Below are positions 21,330 through 31,103 of a DNA stretch of 64,000 bases, in pieces. A model generated the notes under the pieces. That model was not told where the DNA came from, made no database searches, and saw only the letters and a program-made list of their open reading frames with translations. Numbering within the stretch: the stretch's first letter is position 1; every line of letters starts with the position of its first letter. This stretch comes from Rattus norvegicus. Its lineage: Eukaryota; Chordata; Mammalia; Rodentia; Muridae. A program made the translations under genes and the position numbers. The stretch spans positions 70,344,202 through 70,408,201 of the forward strand of contig NC_086022.1 of the NCBI RefSeq assembly GCF_036323735.1, written 5' to 3'.

Positions 21330-22900
21330 TGTAATTTTCCTATCTATCCAGCATCCCAGTCATCTTCATTTTTATGTAATATTTCCTGTCACTTTCAACT
21401 ATTAGTTCTTTATATTTTACTCCTCAATTCAGGCAGGTAGTCATAGCATGAGAGGACTCACAAAAATGCATGGCTGAGCTGAGCAGCCTCCATTGGAAGG
21501 AGGCTCCATTCTCTGACACTAACAGACTATGAAGCTTAAATAGGGAGCAGTTCTCCCCATTTGTTTTTTCTTACCATAATTCACATAACTTCAGGCAGAG
21601 TAATCTGACAGGAGATGGATAGAGATTAGCTTGGAAAGTGGGTTCCTAACATGGACACACAGAGACAACTCTTGGCAGTTTGTTTTGTGACTTTGGGTTT
21701 TGATATTTCTATAGGAGACTCTGTGAGAGCTCTAGCCTGGCGTGGCTGAGGTCTGTTGGGCTAAACTGCATCAAGTACAGGCACAGATCTGATGAGGAGG
21801 CTGCCACTTCCTAGCCTGGGTTGTTTGTTCATACGTTAGAACCTGAGAGAAGCTAACCTGGGGATTCAGAAGTTCTTGATGAGGGAGACTTCAAATTTCC
21901 TGACTAAATGACTTTTTAGGGTTCCAGAAGTTGATTAGCCTCCAGAGAGAAGGATAGAAGTTCTGTTGAGCTTTTCTTTGCCAGTATCCCTCGTGTATCT
22001 TTGAACTTTTAGAAATTGTACCTTAGTGTATAGCTAACTATCCTTGGGGGCAGATATAGGAAAGAAAAAGGAAGCAAAGAATATAAGAAGACAAATGAAC
22101 TTTCTGCAACAATATGATTTCTGGATTTTGCCTACGCTTCACTGTGTGTGGTCAGTGTTCTTCATGATGAACGGGGAAGAAGCCACTGGCTCTACCTTAC
22201 GGGCTTAGGTCTGGACTAGCCAGGAGATTGCCAGTGTGGGTGATCCCTGGAAAGACAATGAACTTTCCAATTGAGTCTATTGTCTGTAGATGTCTTTCAG
22301 TGGCTCCTGCCTGTGAGCTACAGAACAGTAAAGCACCATCCTGGAAGTGCTTGGCTTGTCACCTTCTAAGGACACAGACACACTGAAGAGAGGCTGAGGA
22401 GCTTCACAAAGGGTGATCCTGGAGTCACATCTTTCTTCTTTGCAGAGAACACATCTACCTGGCTTTGTGCAGGGTGGGTACAAAGTGCTGCCTTGTTCCC
22501 AAATCCCACCCCTTTCTTCTCTCCATTCTTCTATTTGTCTGCCATTCTGTAGAGCTCTAGGACTGGCAGAGCTACAAAATCACGCTGTACTCTCTGTTCA
22601 GTCTCTATGTCCTCACTTCTATTCACTGACATACTCATTAAAAAAACACTGAGTTCATATGTCATCAAACTTTTTTTGACACTGGCAATACATGTGAGAG
22701 AAGTGAAGGAAGGATAAGATGGGGAAATGTCAATCAAATCTGGGGTTCCAAGACTACATTTGTAAGCAAGCAAACATGATTTGATAGTAGATCTTACCAG
22801 TAAGAGCAGTGTTCAGGAAAATGCAGCCTAGTGGAGGGTAGCATAGGTGTGCTGTGCTACTTTAGAGAAAATGGGATTTCTCTGCAGGAAAGGCTGGGAG
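21330..22900. other. Intergenic, no recognised gene or clear repeat
   Basis: AT-moderate sequence without a recognisable exon or retroelement. The short ORFs here (under 85 codons) show no family resemblance. Confidence 0.6.
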
Positions 22901-22905
22901 AAGGA

Positions 22906-22972
22906 AGAGGAGGAGGAGGAGGAGGAGGAGGAGGAGGAGGAGGAGGAGGAGGAGGAGGAGGAGGAGGAGGAG
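22906..22972. repeat. (GGA)n microsatellite
   Basis: More than 20 perfect GGA triplets. A poly-glycine ORF across it is an artefact of the repeat. Confidence 0.97.
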
Positions 22973-23511
22973 ACATTGTACAAAGATCTCATGAGGTGAG
23001 AGTGGGAACCCAGGCTGACTCACTGGTGTGTTTTTCTTTTCTCTCAGAACTGTGGAGAAAATAGGCAGTCACAGTAGACTTGATGTGCCATTTTTGAAGC
23101 TGTGTGGTGGGACTGAGTCAGTGGCGGGTTAGAGTAGTGCACTAGTCATTTGAGGTTCTATCTCCCATGGAAAGTAGAGCTTGAGACCCAAGGGATGTAG
23201 GAGATGCCACCTCTGCTCCAGTTATTTTCTTGCCTTCTGGTCCCAGGTGGAGACTTCTCAGGACAAATGGAAATTGAAGATTAAAGTTTGAGCTCTCTCA
23301 CTCAGTCTGGCTTCTTCCTTGCTTGTTTGCAAAAATCATATTCAATAAGGTAAGAGGCAAAAATGCCTTTCATCATACCAGAAGAAGCCATGTCTGATGA
23401 CAGTATCCTGTGTATATTCTACTTACCAGCCCCACCCCATAACTGATCCATATTGTGGAGGTGGAAACTTTGAAATGAACACAATAGAAACAGAGCCTGT
23501 GTTTGGAAGAT

Positions 23512-23515
<4 letters not shown>

Positions 23516-23566
<51 letters not shown>

Positions 23567-23656
23567 AGAGGGAGAGGGAGAGGGAGAGGGAGAGGGAGAG
23601 GGAGAGGGAGAGGGAGAGGGAGAGGGAGAGGGAGAGGGAGAGGGAGGGAGAGAACT
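23516..23656. repeat. (GA)n followed by (GGGAGA)n purine tract
   Basis: About 43 bp of GA dinucleotides pass through a G-run into about 85 bp of GAGGGA hexamers, an all-purine strand of about 140 bp. It lies about 440 bp upstream of the Or9a4 coding exon. Confidence 0.97.
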
Positions 23657-24068
23657 TAGAATCATTGAAGTGCAGCAGGGGTTTGTAAGATTGGGACACA
23701 GTTGCAGAGAAGTGGTAGCATAACTGAACAGACCATGATCGGGGAAGTAGTATGATGGCTGATCACAGCAGATGTAGGAGGATTTCTATCATGCTGAGGG
23801 ACAAAGGTACACGTCATACTGTTTTCCCTGTTTATGATGTAAATATTGTGCTATTGATGAGTAGCACTTATCCATTTGAACCTACACACTTCTCTTGTGT
23901 ATCCATATACATTTGTGTATATGAATCATCCATGTGTGATTCCTTAAACATTGAACAACAACTATGGATAGAAAGAATAGCCATGTGGAGACTGTTTCTT
24001 GAATCTGGTAATATCTTCAATAATTCTGAGGCAAAAACCATTGTCCTCTTCTCTCTTTTGCTATCTAG
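23657..24068. promoter_or_regulatory. Or9a4 upstream flank with splice acceptor
   Basis: No gene of its own. It ends with a pyrimidine-rich acceptor, TTTTGCTATCTAG, at 24056-24068, 30 bp upstream of the Or9a4 ATG. Olfactory receptor genes commonly have non-coding 5' exons spliced just upstream of a single coding exon, so this is the likely start of the coding exon. The upstream exon was not identified. Confidence 0.45.
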
Positions 24069-24098
24069 GTTTCACAAGGAACAAAGACTCAGAACTAA

Positions 24099-25043
24099 AT
24101 GTTCGGGAATCACACTAGTGCTACTAAATTTTATCTTGTTGGCTTTCCTGGCTCTGAAAAACTACACCACATCCTGTTTGCTACCTTCTGCTTCTTCTAC
24201 TTAGTCACACTAGTGGGAAACACAGTCATCATTGTGATTGTCTGTGTTGATAAACGTCTGCAGTCCCCCATGTATTTCTTCCTTGTTCACCTCTCCATCC
24301 TGGAGATCTTGGTCACAACTGTTATTGTGCCGGTGATGCTTTGGGGGCTGCTACTCCCTGGAATACAAGTTATATCTTTGGCTGGGTGTGTTGCCCAACT
24401 TTTTCTGCAACTTGCTCTGGGGACCACAGAGTTTTCTTTGCTTGGAGCTATGGCTGTGGATCGTTATGTAGCTGTCTGCAACCCTTTGAGGTACAGTGTC
24501 ATCATGAACAGTCGCACCTGCAACTCTGTGGTAATCGTGTCTTGGGTATTTGGCTTCCTTTATCAAATCTGGCCGGTGTATGCCACATTTCACCTTAACT
24601 ACTGCAAATCAAATGTGTTGGACAATTTCTTCTGTGACCGAGGGCAGTTGCTCAAATTATCCTGCAATAATACTATTTTCATAGAGTTTATCCTCTTTTT
24701 AATGGCAGTCTTTGTTCTTTTTGGTTCTTTGATCCCCACAATTGTGTCCTACACCTATATCATTGCCACCATCCTCAAGATCCCCTCAGCCTCGGGCCGG
24801 AGGAAAGCCTTCTCCACCTGTGCCTCCCACTTCACCTGCGTTGTCATTGGCTACGGCTGCTGCTTGTTCCTCTATGTGAAACCCAAGCAGACCCAGGCAG
24901 CCGACTATAATAGGGTAGTTTCCTTGATGATTTCGATCGTAACTCCTTTCCTCAACCCTTTCATCTTCACACTCCGTAATGACAAAGTCATAGAAGCCCT
25001 TCGTGATGGAGTGAACCGTTGCTACCACTTATTCAAGAGCTAG
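24099..25043 (+). CDS. Or9a4: Olfactory receptor, family 9 subfamily A member 4 orthologue
   Basis: An intact 314-residue class II odorant receptor, a seven-helix Gs/olf-coupled GPCR of olfactory neuron cilia; its ligand is unknown. Visible hallmarks are an N-glycosylation site at N4-H-T, GN at 40-41 in helix 1, SPMYFFL at 56-62, and C97. MAVDRYVAVCNPLRYS lies at 118-133 and FFCD at 177-180 with C169, C179 and C189 in the second extracellular loop. RKAFSTCASHFTCV lies at 235-248 and PFLNPFIFTLRN at 283-294. The whole protein is close to human OR9A4 as I remember it. It is single-exon, as expected, with the start at the first ATG after an acceptor site. An ID SINE lies about 100 bp past the stop. 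Its place before Clec5a and Tas2r38 supports the assignment. Confidence 0.93.
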   Translation: MFGNHTSATKFYLVGFPGSEKLHHILFATFCFFYLVTLVGNTVIIVIVCVDKRLQSPMYFFLVHLSILEILVTTVIVPVMLWGLLLPGIQVISLAGCVAQLFLQLALGTTEFSLLGAMAVDRYVAVCNPLRYSVIMNSRTCNSVVIVSWVFGFLYQIWPVYATFHLNYCKSNVLDNFFCDRGQLLKLSCNNTIFIEFILFLMAVFVLFGSLIPTIVSYTYIIATILKIPSASGRRKAFSTCASHFTCVVIGYGCCLFLYVKPKQTQAADYNRVVSLMISIVTPFLNPFIFTLRNDKVIEALRDGVNRCYHLFKS

Positions 25044-25150
25044 CCTTGTTCTGAGGCATCTACATGGCCAAACACATGCTACGAATGTGGAATAATCTGA
25101 GAAGAACATCTCTGAGCTGCTCTACACTCACCATAATTATTAAATAACCT

Positions 25151-25231
25151 GGGGCTGGGGATTTAGCTCAGCGGTAGAGCGCTTGCCTAGCAAGCGCAAG
25201 GCCCTGGGTTCGGTCCCCAGCTCCGAAAAAA
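25151..25231 (+). mobile_element. ID SINE (tRNA-Ala/BC1-derived)
   Basis: GGGGCTGGGGATTTAGCTC opens the element and GTTCGGTCCCCAGCTCCG precedes the A-tail. Box A and box B promoter motifs are visible. The flanking duplication AAATAACCT is at 25142-25150 and 25232-25240. The copy is nearly undiverged, so young; it lies in the 3' flank of Or9a4. Confidence 0.95.
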
Positions 25232-25337
25232 AAATAACCTGTGTTCAAAGATTTTAAGTTGGGGAATATAATATTTTTTTTATTATATTCCAGATCCTCC
25301 CTCTTTCCTACCCATCCAACTTCATATTCTTTCTAAT

Positions 25338-25390
25338 AAAAACAAAACAAAACAAAACAAAACAACAACAACAACAACAACAACAACAAA
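25338..25390. repeat. (AAAAC)n/(AAC)n tract
   Basis: Pentamer AAAAC units change to AAC triplets. An AATAAA at about 25335-25340 could serve as a poly(A) signal for Or9a4, but this is only a positional guess. Confidence 0.85.
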
Positions 25391-27172
25391 ATCTACTGAA
25401 AAACACTGAGCCTTATCTGTGTTGATCATCTACTCCTGAGCATGGTGCCTACTGTGGAGTGTAGTTGATGCACCAAGTGTCACTCCATTGAAGAAAATCA
25501 ATTTTCCCTCTCCCAGAAGCTATCAGTTACAAATAGCTTCTCGGCTAAGAGTGAGATTTTGTGTTCACTTCCTCTCCTTTGTGCTGGGATTTCATATTCT
25601 GGCTTGAACTTGTATAAGTCTTCTCCATTCTGCCACAATCCCTGTGTATCTGCCCTGTTTTTTTGTGGGAAAAATTAAAACCATATGAGAGGGCATTAAC
25701 AAGACCGCTCCATTATTAGGTGGGGGGGGGAGTTTTTATTGTGAATAAGAGAGAGAATATATCCAGAGGCATCTGGAAGAGTCTAGAGCAGAGAAAAAAG
25801 AAAACAGATGGGGCACAGCCCCTAGAGAAGTAGGAGAACAGAGTGGAGATATCAGGGGATAGAGAATTGAGCATAGTAAGAGAGAGGATATTGACAGTAG
25901 CAAGAGAGCAAGAGGATAGCCACAGATAAAGTGTGCGGGGTGGGTGGATGGATCGTGTGGAGTATGAGAAGGACGAGGATGCTCAGGTGCAGGAAGGATG
26001 AGGAGACAGGGTAGATTTTGAAACGTACAAGTTCTTGTTCATAGGGACCAAGGGAATCTGGAGGCCAGCATGGGCCCTATATGCAACCACAGGTAGCCAT
26101 ATGTCCCTTCTGCCAGAGGTAAGGGAAAAAAAATGATACCTCCGGGCAGGTAGGAATCAATTTTACAAGTTCCTGAGGAATGCTGGCTTTTATTTAACCA
26201 CCAGAATTCCTTCCATAGTCCAGCTTGAGCTTACTCCTTACATATGGACTACCTGAGACCTAGCAATCACTCCCCTAATTGCAGAGCTTTCTTGAGCTGT
26301 TAGAGAAAGAAGAGCTGGGGAAGGTATACTCTCTTACATCATCACACAGATCCTGCTGCTGCCACAAGGAAGTTTGCTGATGGACGTAGAATGAGAAGAG
26401 GGCTGGGATTCCTGTCATCCTGGGCTGAGGGGTGCAATTCACAGGCTGAAGAGACTGCCTCGGTTCCTCTCTGGGATGCTCAGTCTCCATTTCTCCAGGT
26501 CTGCGTCCTTTGCTTCTGTCTTTCTTCGTTTGCTCATCCTCCTCAGCTGTGCGTCCCCATTCATCTCTGTGTTCCCCTTTTGGTGGTTCCAGCTCTACAG
26601 TGTACTCCTGGGTTTGAATTTTTCCCTTACTCAGAATAATCAAAAGTTTTCCATTCAGTCGTCCAGCTCTTTCCAGTATTGCTCTCACGCCCCACTTCCC
26701 TCTTTCCTGCCAGCTCCACCCTGTTCCTAGTCTCATTGTTTCCATTTCTTTGGTTGCGGCTACTTTGTGAAGTAATCCACTGTAGCAGTTTTAAAAGCTA
26801 TGAATTGATGCTCTGCGGGATGTCCATAGGGAGCTGTTTAAACATTTTATCCATGCAAGGAACTATTATGAAGCTGCTGGAACAATGGTTTTCTTTCTGC
26901 AAGGTTAGAAATGTTATAAGCTCTATAGTCTTAAGGAAGAAAATCAGAGTGTACAGAATGTAAGTGGCTGGGTAGTCACTGGTGCTGTGGGTGGCAAAGT
27001 AAGAAGGAAGTGGTTACTAGTTGTCCTGAAATTATGGCAATGAAGTGGGTACGAAGGAAGGAATGACTTGGCCCTGGGCACCTTTTAATATTCTTTTTAT
27101 TCCTGCAAACGTACACTAAGTTATATTATAAATTATAAATAAAATTTTCTATACAAAATAAAACAATTGGAT
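25391..27172. other. Intergenic region with one long unassigned ORF
   Basis: No recognised gene. A 156-codon frame on the minus strand (26275-26745) runs through acidic/basic-rich sequence such as EPPKGEHRDEWGRTAEEDEQ. It matches no family I know and has no visible intron signals or promoter. It could be part of an old retroposon or chance. Confidence 0.4.
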
Positions 27173-27188
27173 CTCTCTTATTTGTCTT
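27173..27188. repeat. Target-site duplication of ID element, left copy
   Basis: CTCTCTTATTTGTCTT is repeated exactly at 27297-27312. Confidence 0.93.
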
Positions 27189-27296
27189 TTTTTTTCTTTT
27201 TCTTTTTTTATTTTTTATTTTCAGAGCTGGGGACCGAACCCAGGGCCTTGCGTTTGCTAGGCAAGCGCTCTACCACTGAGCTAAATCCCCAACCCC
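27189..27296 (-). mobile_element. ID SINE with T-rich (A-tail) end
   Basis: The minus-strand ID body is at 27222-27296, preceded on + by its T-rich tail (27189-27221). A perfect 16-bp target-site duplication and low divergence mark it as young. Confidence 0.95.
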
Positions 27297-27445
27297 CTCT
27301 CTTATTTGTCTTAAAGGCTATGCAAAGTCAAGCTCCTACCAATTTTAATATATCTCACAGGCACGAGATCTTCTTTACACACACATTTGTCCAAGTAAGG
27401 AGAGATTTTGTTAAGTAGTCCTGATGTTAAATCATGGCATTTTTT

Positions 27446-27595
27446 GGGAACAGTTTTGGATGCATACCTGTAATCCTAGTATTCAGGAGGCAGAGGGAAG
27501 ATGATTGCAAACGTGAAGCTATACTGAGTTGCACACTGTTTTCTAGGCTGGCATTAACTGTGTAGGGACAGCCTATCTTAAAACAAAGGAGTTAT
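27446..27595 (+). mobile_element. B1 SINE (old)
   Basis: ATACCTGTAATCCTAGTATTC followed by AGGAGGCAGAGGGAAGATGATTG is the 7SL-derived B1 body. The copy is diverged, with a weak A-tail (AAAACAAA). Confidence 0.75.
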
Positions 27596-27994
27596 GAAAG
27601 AGGATATAAAGATATTCATTTTATAAAGTTCTAATTCTGTTATTATTTTTGGCTTGAGTGGTGGATAAGTGCGTAAGATATATTCACTACTGAAAGTGCA
27701 AAATTTAATGTAAAGTCACACAGCTTCCACTTCAAATATCATTTTTAGTTATTTAAAAATTTGTTTAATTGTATAGACATTGGGTCCAGTTGATTTTGGT
27801 GGTTGATGTTTTTATTTGTATGCAAATTTTTAAATAATAAAATTTACTTAAAAACCCACAAAAAAAAAACCAAAGGAAGAACACTCTGGCAAATTGGTAA
27901 AAAAGGTAGCAAATGTCACAAAGCACACTTATGGGTGTATTTCTAGATCTTTACACAGAAGTTGAGAGCTCAAGATAGTAACAAAATTAGATGT

Positions 27995-29105
27995 GTTGAT
28001 AGGACCATATCCTTTCCTATGTTTTAAGTTAAAAAGTCTAATATCAACAAAAGTATCATTCTCAGCAGAAGAGGCTACTCAAAGTACAAGAAAGAGGCTT
28101 CTAATTCTTCATCAGATGATGAAAAATGGAGATGAAATACAAATCAAAATCACCACGGGAGCACATTTGCATAAAACAAGGCAGCTAGGTAACAGCATGG
28201 GTTGGCAAGGGTATGGAAAATATTAGAGTGCATACATATTCCTGATGGGAATTAGCAATGGTTCAGTAGCCTTTGAAGACAGAAAGTTCTTTAAATAATG
28301 TAGCAGATAACAAATGAACTAGCAATCCCACTCCTCGGTGTATACTTGAGAAATGGATGTTTGTTATAGTTATAATGGTTGACAGGTACAAAGTTAAAAT
28401 ACCAGTCAGCTGTTGAGGTATTATAAACAAATGTAATAGTATTCAGCCATAGAATGAAATACAGATTGTGATAACAAGCTTTGTACCACTCTAACATATA
28501 CCGAGACAAGTAACTTATCAAAAGGTTTTGGAAATTGCAACCCATAATTAGTTGGCCACACTTCATGTTAAAAGCATGTAATAGAGAACAACCAGTTCTG
28601 GCTTGGGAGCAAAATGAAAGTGCTGAGGACAGTACAGCTCTCATAGAAAGCACATTCTGAGGGACCTACATACATTCCAGGAATTACTACCTCTTAAAGG
28701 CTCTACCATGTTCCAATATCACAATCCTAGGGAATGAGCCTTTGACCTATGGGGGACACTCAAGATCCAGACTGGAGCACTACTATATGCTGAAATGCAT
28801 CGGTGAATCTTGAAAATCTTATTCTAAGTAGAGGAAAGAGTAAAAGAAGGGCATACATTGTATGGTTCTATTCATATGACACCCAGCATAAGGAGCTCCA
28901 TAGAGACAGGAAGTAGACCAGTGTGGCTCCTTAGGGCTGAGTGGAGTACAAAGATGCTGTAGTGATATCTAATACTTACAGGATTTCTTTTTGAGGTGAT
29001 GGCTGTAAACTACTGTGAATGTGCCAAACATATTGAGCTGTACATTTCAAATGGGTAAATTTTTGGATATGTCACTTATATCCTAATGAAGCTATAAAAA
29101 CTATA
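27995..29105 (+). mobile_element. Ancient mammalian L1 3' fragment
   Basis: Strongly diverged ORF2 C-terminal and 3'UTR sequence, ending in GTGAATGTGCCAAACATATTG...CTGTACATTTCAAATGGG...ATCCTAATGAAGCTATAAAAA. That ending resembles L1MA/L1MB 3' ends as I remember them. No coding capacity remains. Confidence 0.6.
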
Positions 29106-29109
29106 CCTA

Positions 29110-30500
29110 GTGTGCCTGATATTTAAGGGAAAGTATATTAGAAGCAAAGTCAAAACTCCAACACAAATGTCTTACTAAGTCCATTTTGAAACTCATATCA
29201 CGGCTCCCTAATAAAGGTCACTTTTACCTACCCTTCATGAGTCCCTTCCCCAGTAACTGAAACAATATACAAAGAGTCCCTGAATATTCTCTCTCTCATG
29301 CCAGCCCTTGTCCAGGCTTCTTTAAGAACCTGTACATGAGTAACTAACTTCTCGTCTTGCGGGATATTCAGACTTCAACCACAGAAATCATTAGATGTCC
29401 TCATTTCCTGACCCCGGGAGTCAGGCAACTATTCTGTCATAAGACAGGAAGTGTGGCAACACAAGTTCCCTTTTCTCAAAAAGGACCAAGATTTCCTTTC
29501 TGATGTCTGAGTTTTGGGGCTTACATCTGATTAGACCCCAATTGCTTTTCTCTACCATAGATTAAGCCCACCTTGCCCTGGCTTTGACACCATTAAGACC
29601 ATTAGAGAACACATAGCTCATTGGGTACAAATGTAATTCCAGTATCCACCAGATTATTTTTGATGGCCTTCTTCAAGCAGGTTTTAATAGGTAGTACATT
29701 ATCTCATTAAAAAATATAAATCTACTAATACACCAACTATAAAACCTAGAAATTAGAAAAAATATCTTAGTATTGTAATAGCAGAATTTACAATTTATTT
29801 TGACTACTGATGCATGTACATATTGCTACTAGTTGAAAGTAATGAGTTGATTATTGGGTGGCTTTAATTCCTTTAACTCTCTATAGGCTTCTCTGTAGTT
29901 TAATTCTTGCTACTTAAAACAATCAATACATCTCCTTTCTCCTATAGTTTAGGTATGTATGTAGCTTGTGTCTTGTGATAACGGTTAATGTGCCCAAGAC
30001 ATTTTCTACCTCATTCCTGTCTTTCTTTCCTTGTGATCAAATGAACCTCTGCTTCATCTCTCATGATTTCCATTTGTCCCCAATTTTGCCCTTTCTTTTC
30101 TAATGAAAAGGTATTATATATATCACAATAGACTTTTATCCAAAACCAGAAAAAAATTTAGCTTGAGTGTCTTTCCTGGCCCCTCCTGTCTCTTTTTCTC
30201 CTGTCCATCACTCCTTTCCCCACTCCTTCCCACTTTTCCTTTCTTCCTATCTCTTTCCTTATCCTCTTTGTTTATCTCTGTCCTATTCAGAACTTTCATC
30301 ATTCCCTCAACATTTGTTCAGTTCCAAGTCAAGCTGCAGAAGTCCTCCCCCAATTCAGGAGGGCCTCTGCTTCTAAGACAGAGTATGGGAATGGGAGTCT
30401 TCTGGGAATGGAGGAGGTTGTGAAGCCGAGTTTATAGTCTTCTGCCCATAGTGCTTCCTAACAGTTCTCATATCTGCTTCATGAGCAGTTTCTCCTCAGT
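29110..30500. other. Intergenic, nothing recognised
   Basis: Between the ancient L1 and the Clec5a 3' flank I see no exon or clear repeat. The + ORFs at 30103-30423 are pyrimidine-rich and look non-coding. Confidence 0.5.
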
Positions 30501-30504
30501 GGTG

Positions 30505-30660
30505 TGGGCATGTTCTCTAAGGATGAAGGTAGGTGGATGGGGAAGCATCCTCATAGAGGCAGAGAGGATGGAGGAAGGGATAGGGGGCTTATGGAGGGGA
30601 AACTGGGAAGGGGGATAACATTTGAAATGTAAATAAATAAAATAACCGATAAAAAAGAAA
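30505..30660 (+). mobile_element. Short L1 3' end
   Basis: GGGAAACTGGGAAGGGGGATAACATTTGAAATGTAAATAAATAAAATAACC is the typical rodent L1 terminal sequence, compressed here to about 150 bp. It lies about 330 bp past the Clec5a stop codon and is antisense to that gene, so it may fall in its 3'UTR. Confidence 0.7.
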
Positions 30661-30988
30661 TGGATTCTGTCAACAGAGGAAACCCTACTGATAAGTCAAA
30701 AGGCTCAGCTCTGCAGAGACAGACTGCGCTTCCACACGGATTTCATCTCCAGAAACATGGCCCTGTCTGGAGATAGCCAGAGTCCAATCCCCTCTCAGTC
30801 TTGGGAATACTTAGTGCAGAAAGGAAGTTTTACTGTGCGATGATGTTTGTGAAAGGGCATGTTGACTTTGAGGATTCATTAGGAAGATGGGCACAGTCTT
30901 TGATGCTCTATATTTTCTGGACTGGTTTCAGTCACAATGAATCTCTTTTGCTGGTTCTGTAAATATTCACTCTTGTAGAGATCTCTGA

Positions 30989-31103
30989 TCATTTGGGAGT
31001 GGTCTCACAGATCCAGCGATAGCTGATGTCACACGATGCAGCATCAAATGTCATTGTCAGACCTATAGTGACGCAGTTGAAGTTCTGCTCCTGATTGGTA
31101 ACA
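30989..31103 (-). other. Clec5a: Clec5a coding exon 6 (C-terminal lectin half, stop)
   Basis: Completes N153 and encodes 154-190 with C163, C177 and C185 (ASCDISYRWICE), then TGA at 30989-30991. The acceptor is CATTTAG at 31104 onward on the minus strand. The exon starts in phase 2. Confidence 0.92.

Noticed and set aside
22831..23064. Poly-glycine ORF
   Set aside because: Created by the (GGA)n microsatellite.
23373..23723. Ser/Leu, Pro/Ser and Arg/Glu repeat ORFs
   Set aside because: They translate the (GA)n/(GGGAGA)n tract in all frames.
23752..24204. 150-codon + ORF overlapping the start of Or9a4
   Set aside because: It is in a different frame, crosses the splice acceptor and has no family resemblance; the Or9a4 frame is clearly the coding one.
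25151..25231. tRNA-Ala gene
   Set aside because: The tRNA-like body with box A and B ends in an A-tail and has a target-site duplication, so it is an ID SINE. The same applies at 27189, 42429 and 52662.
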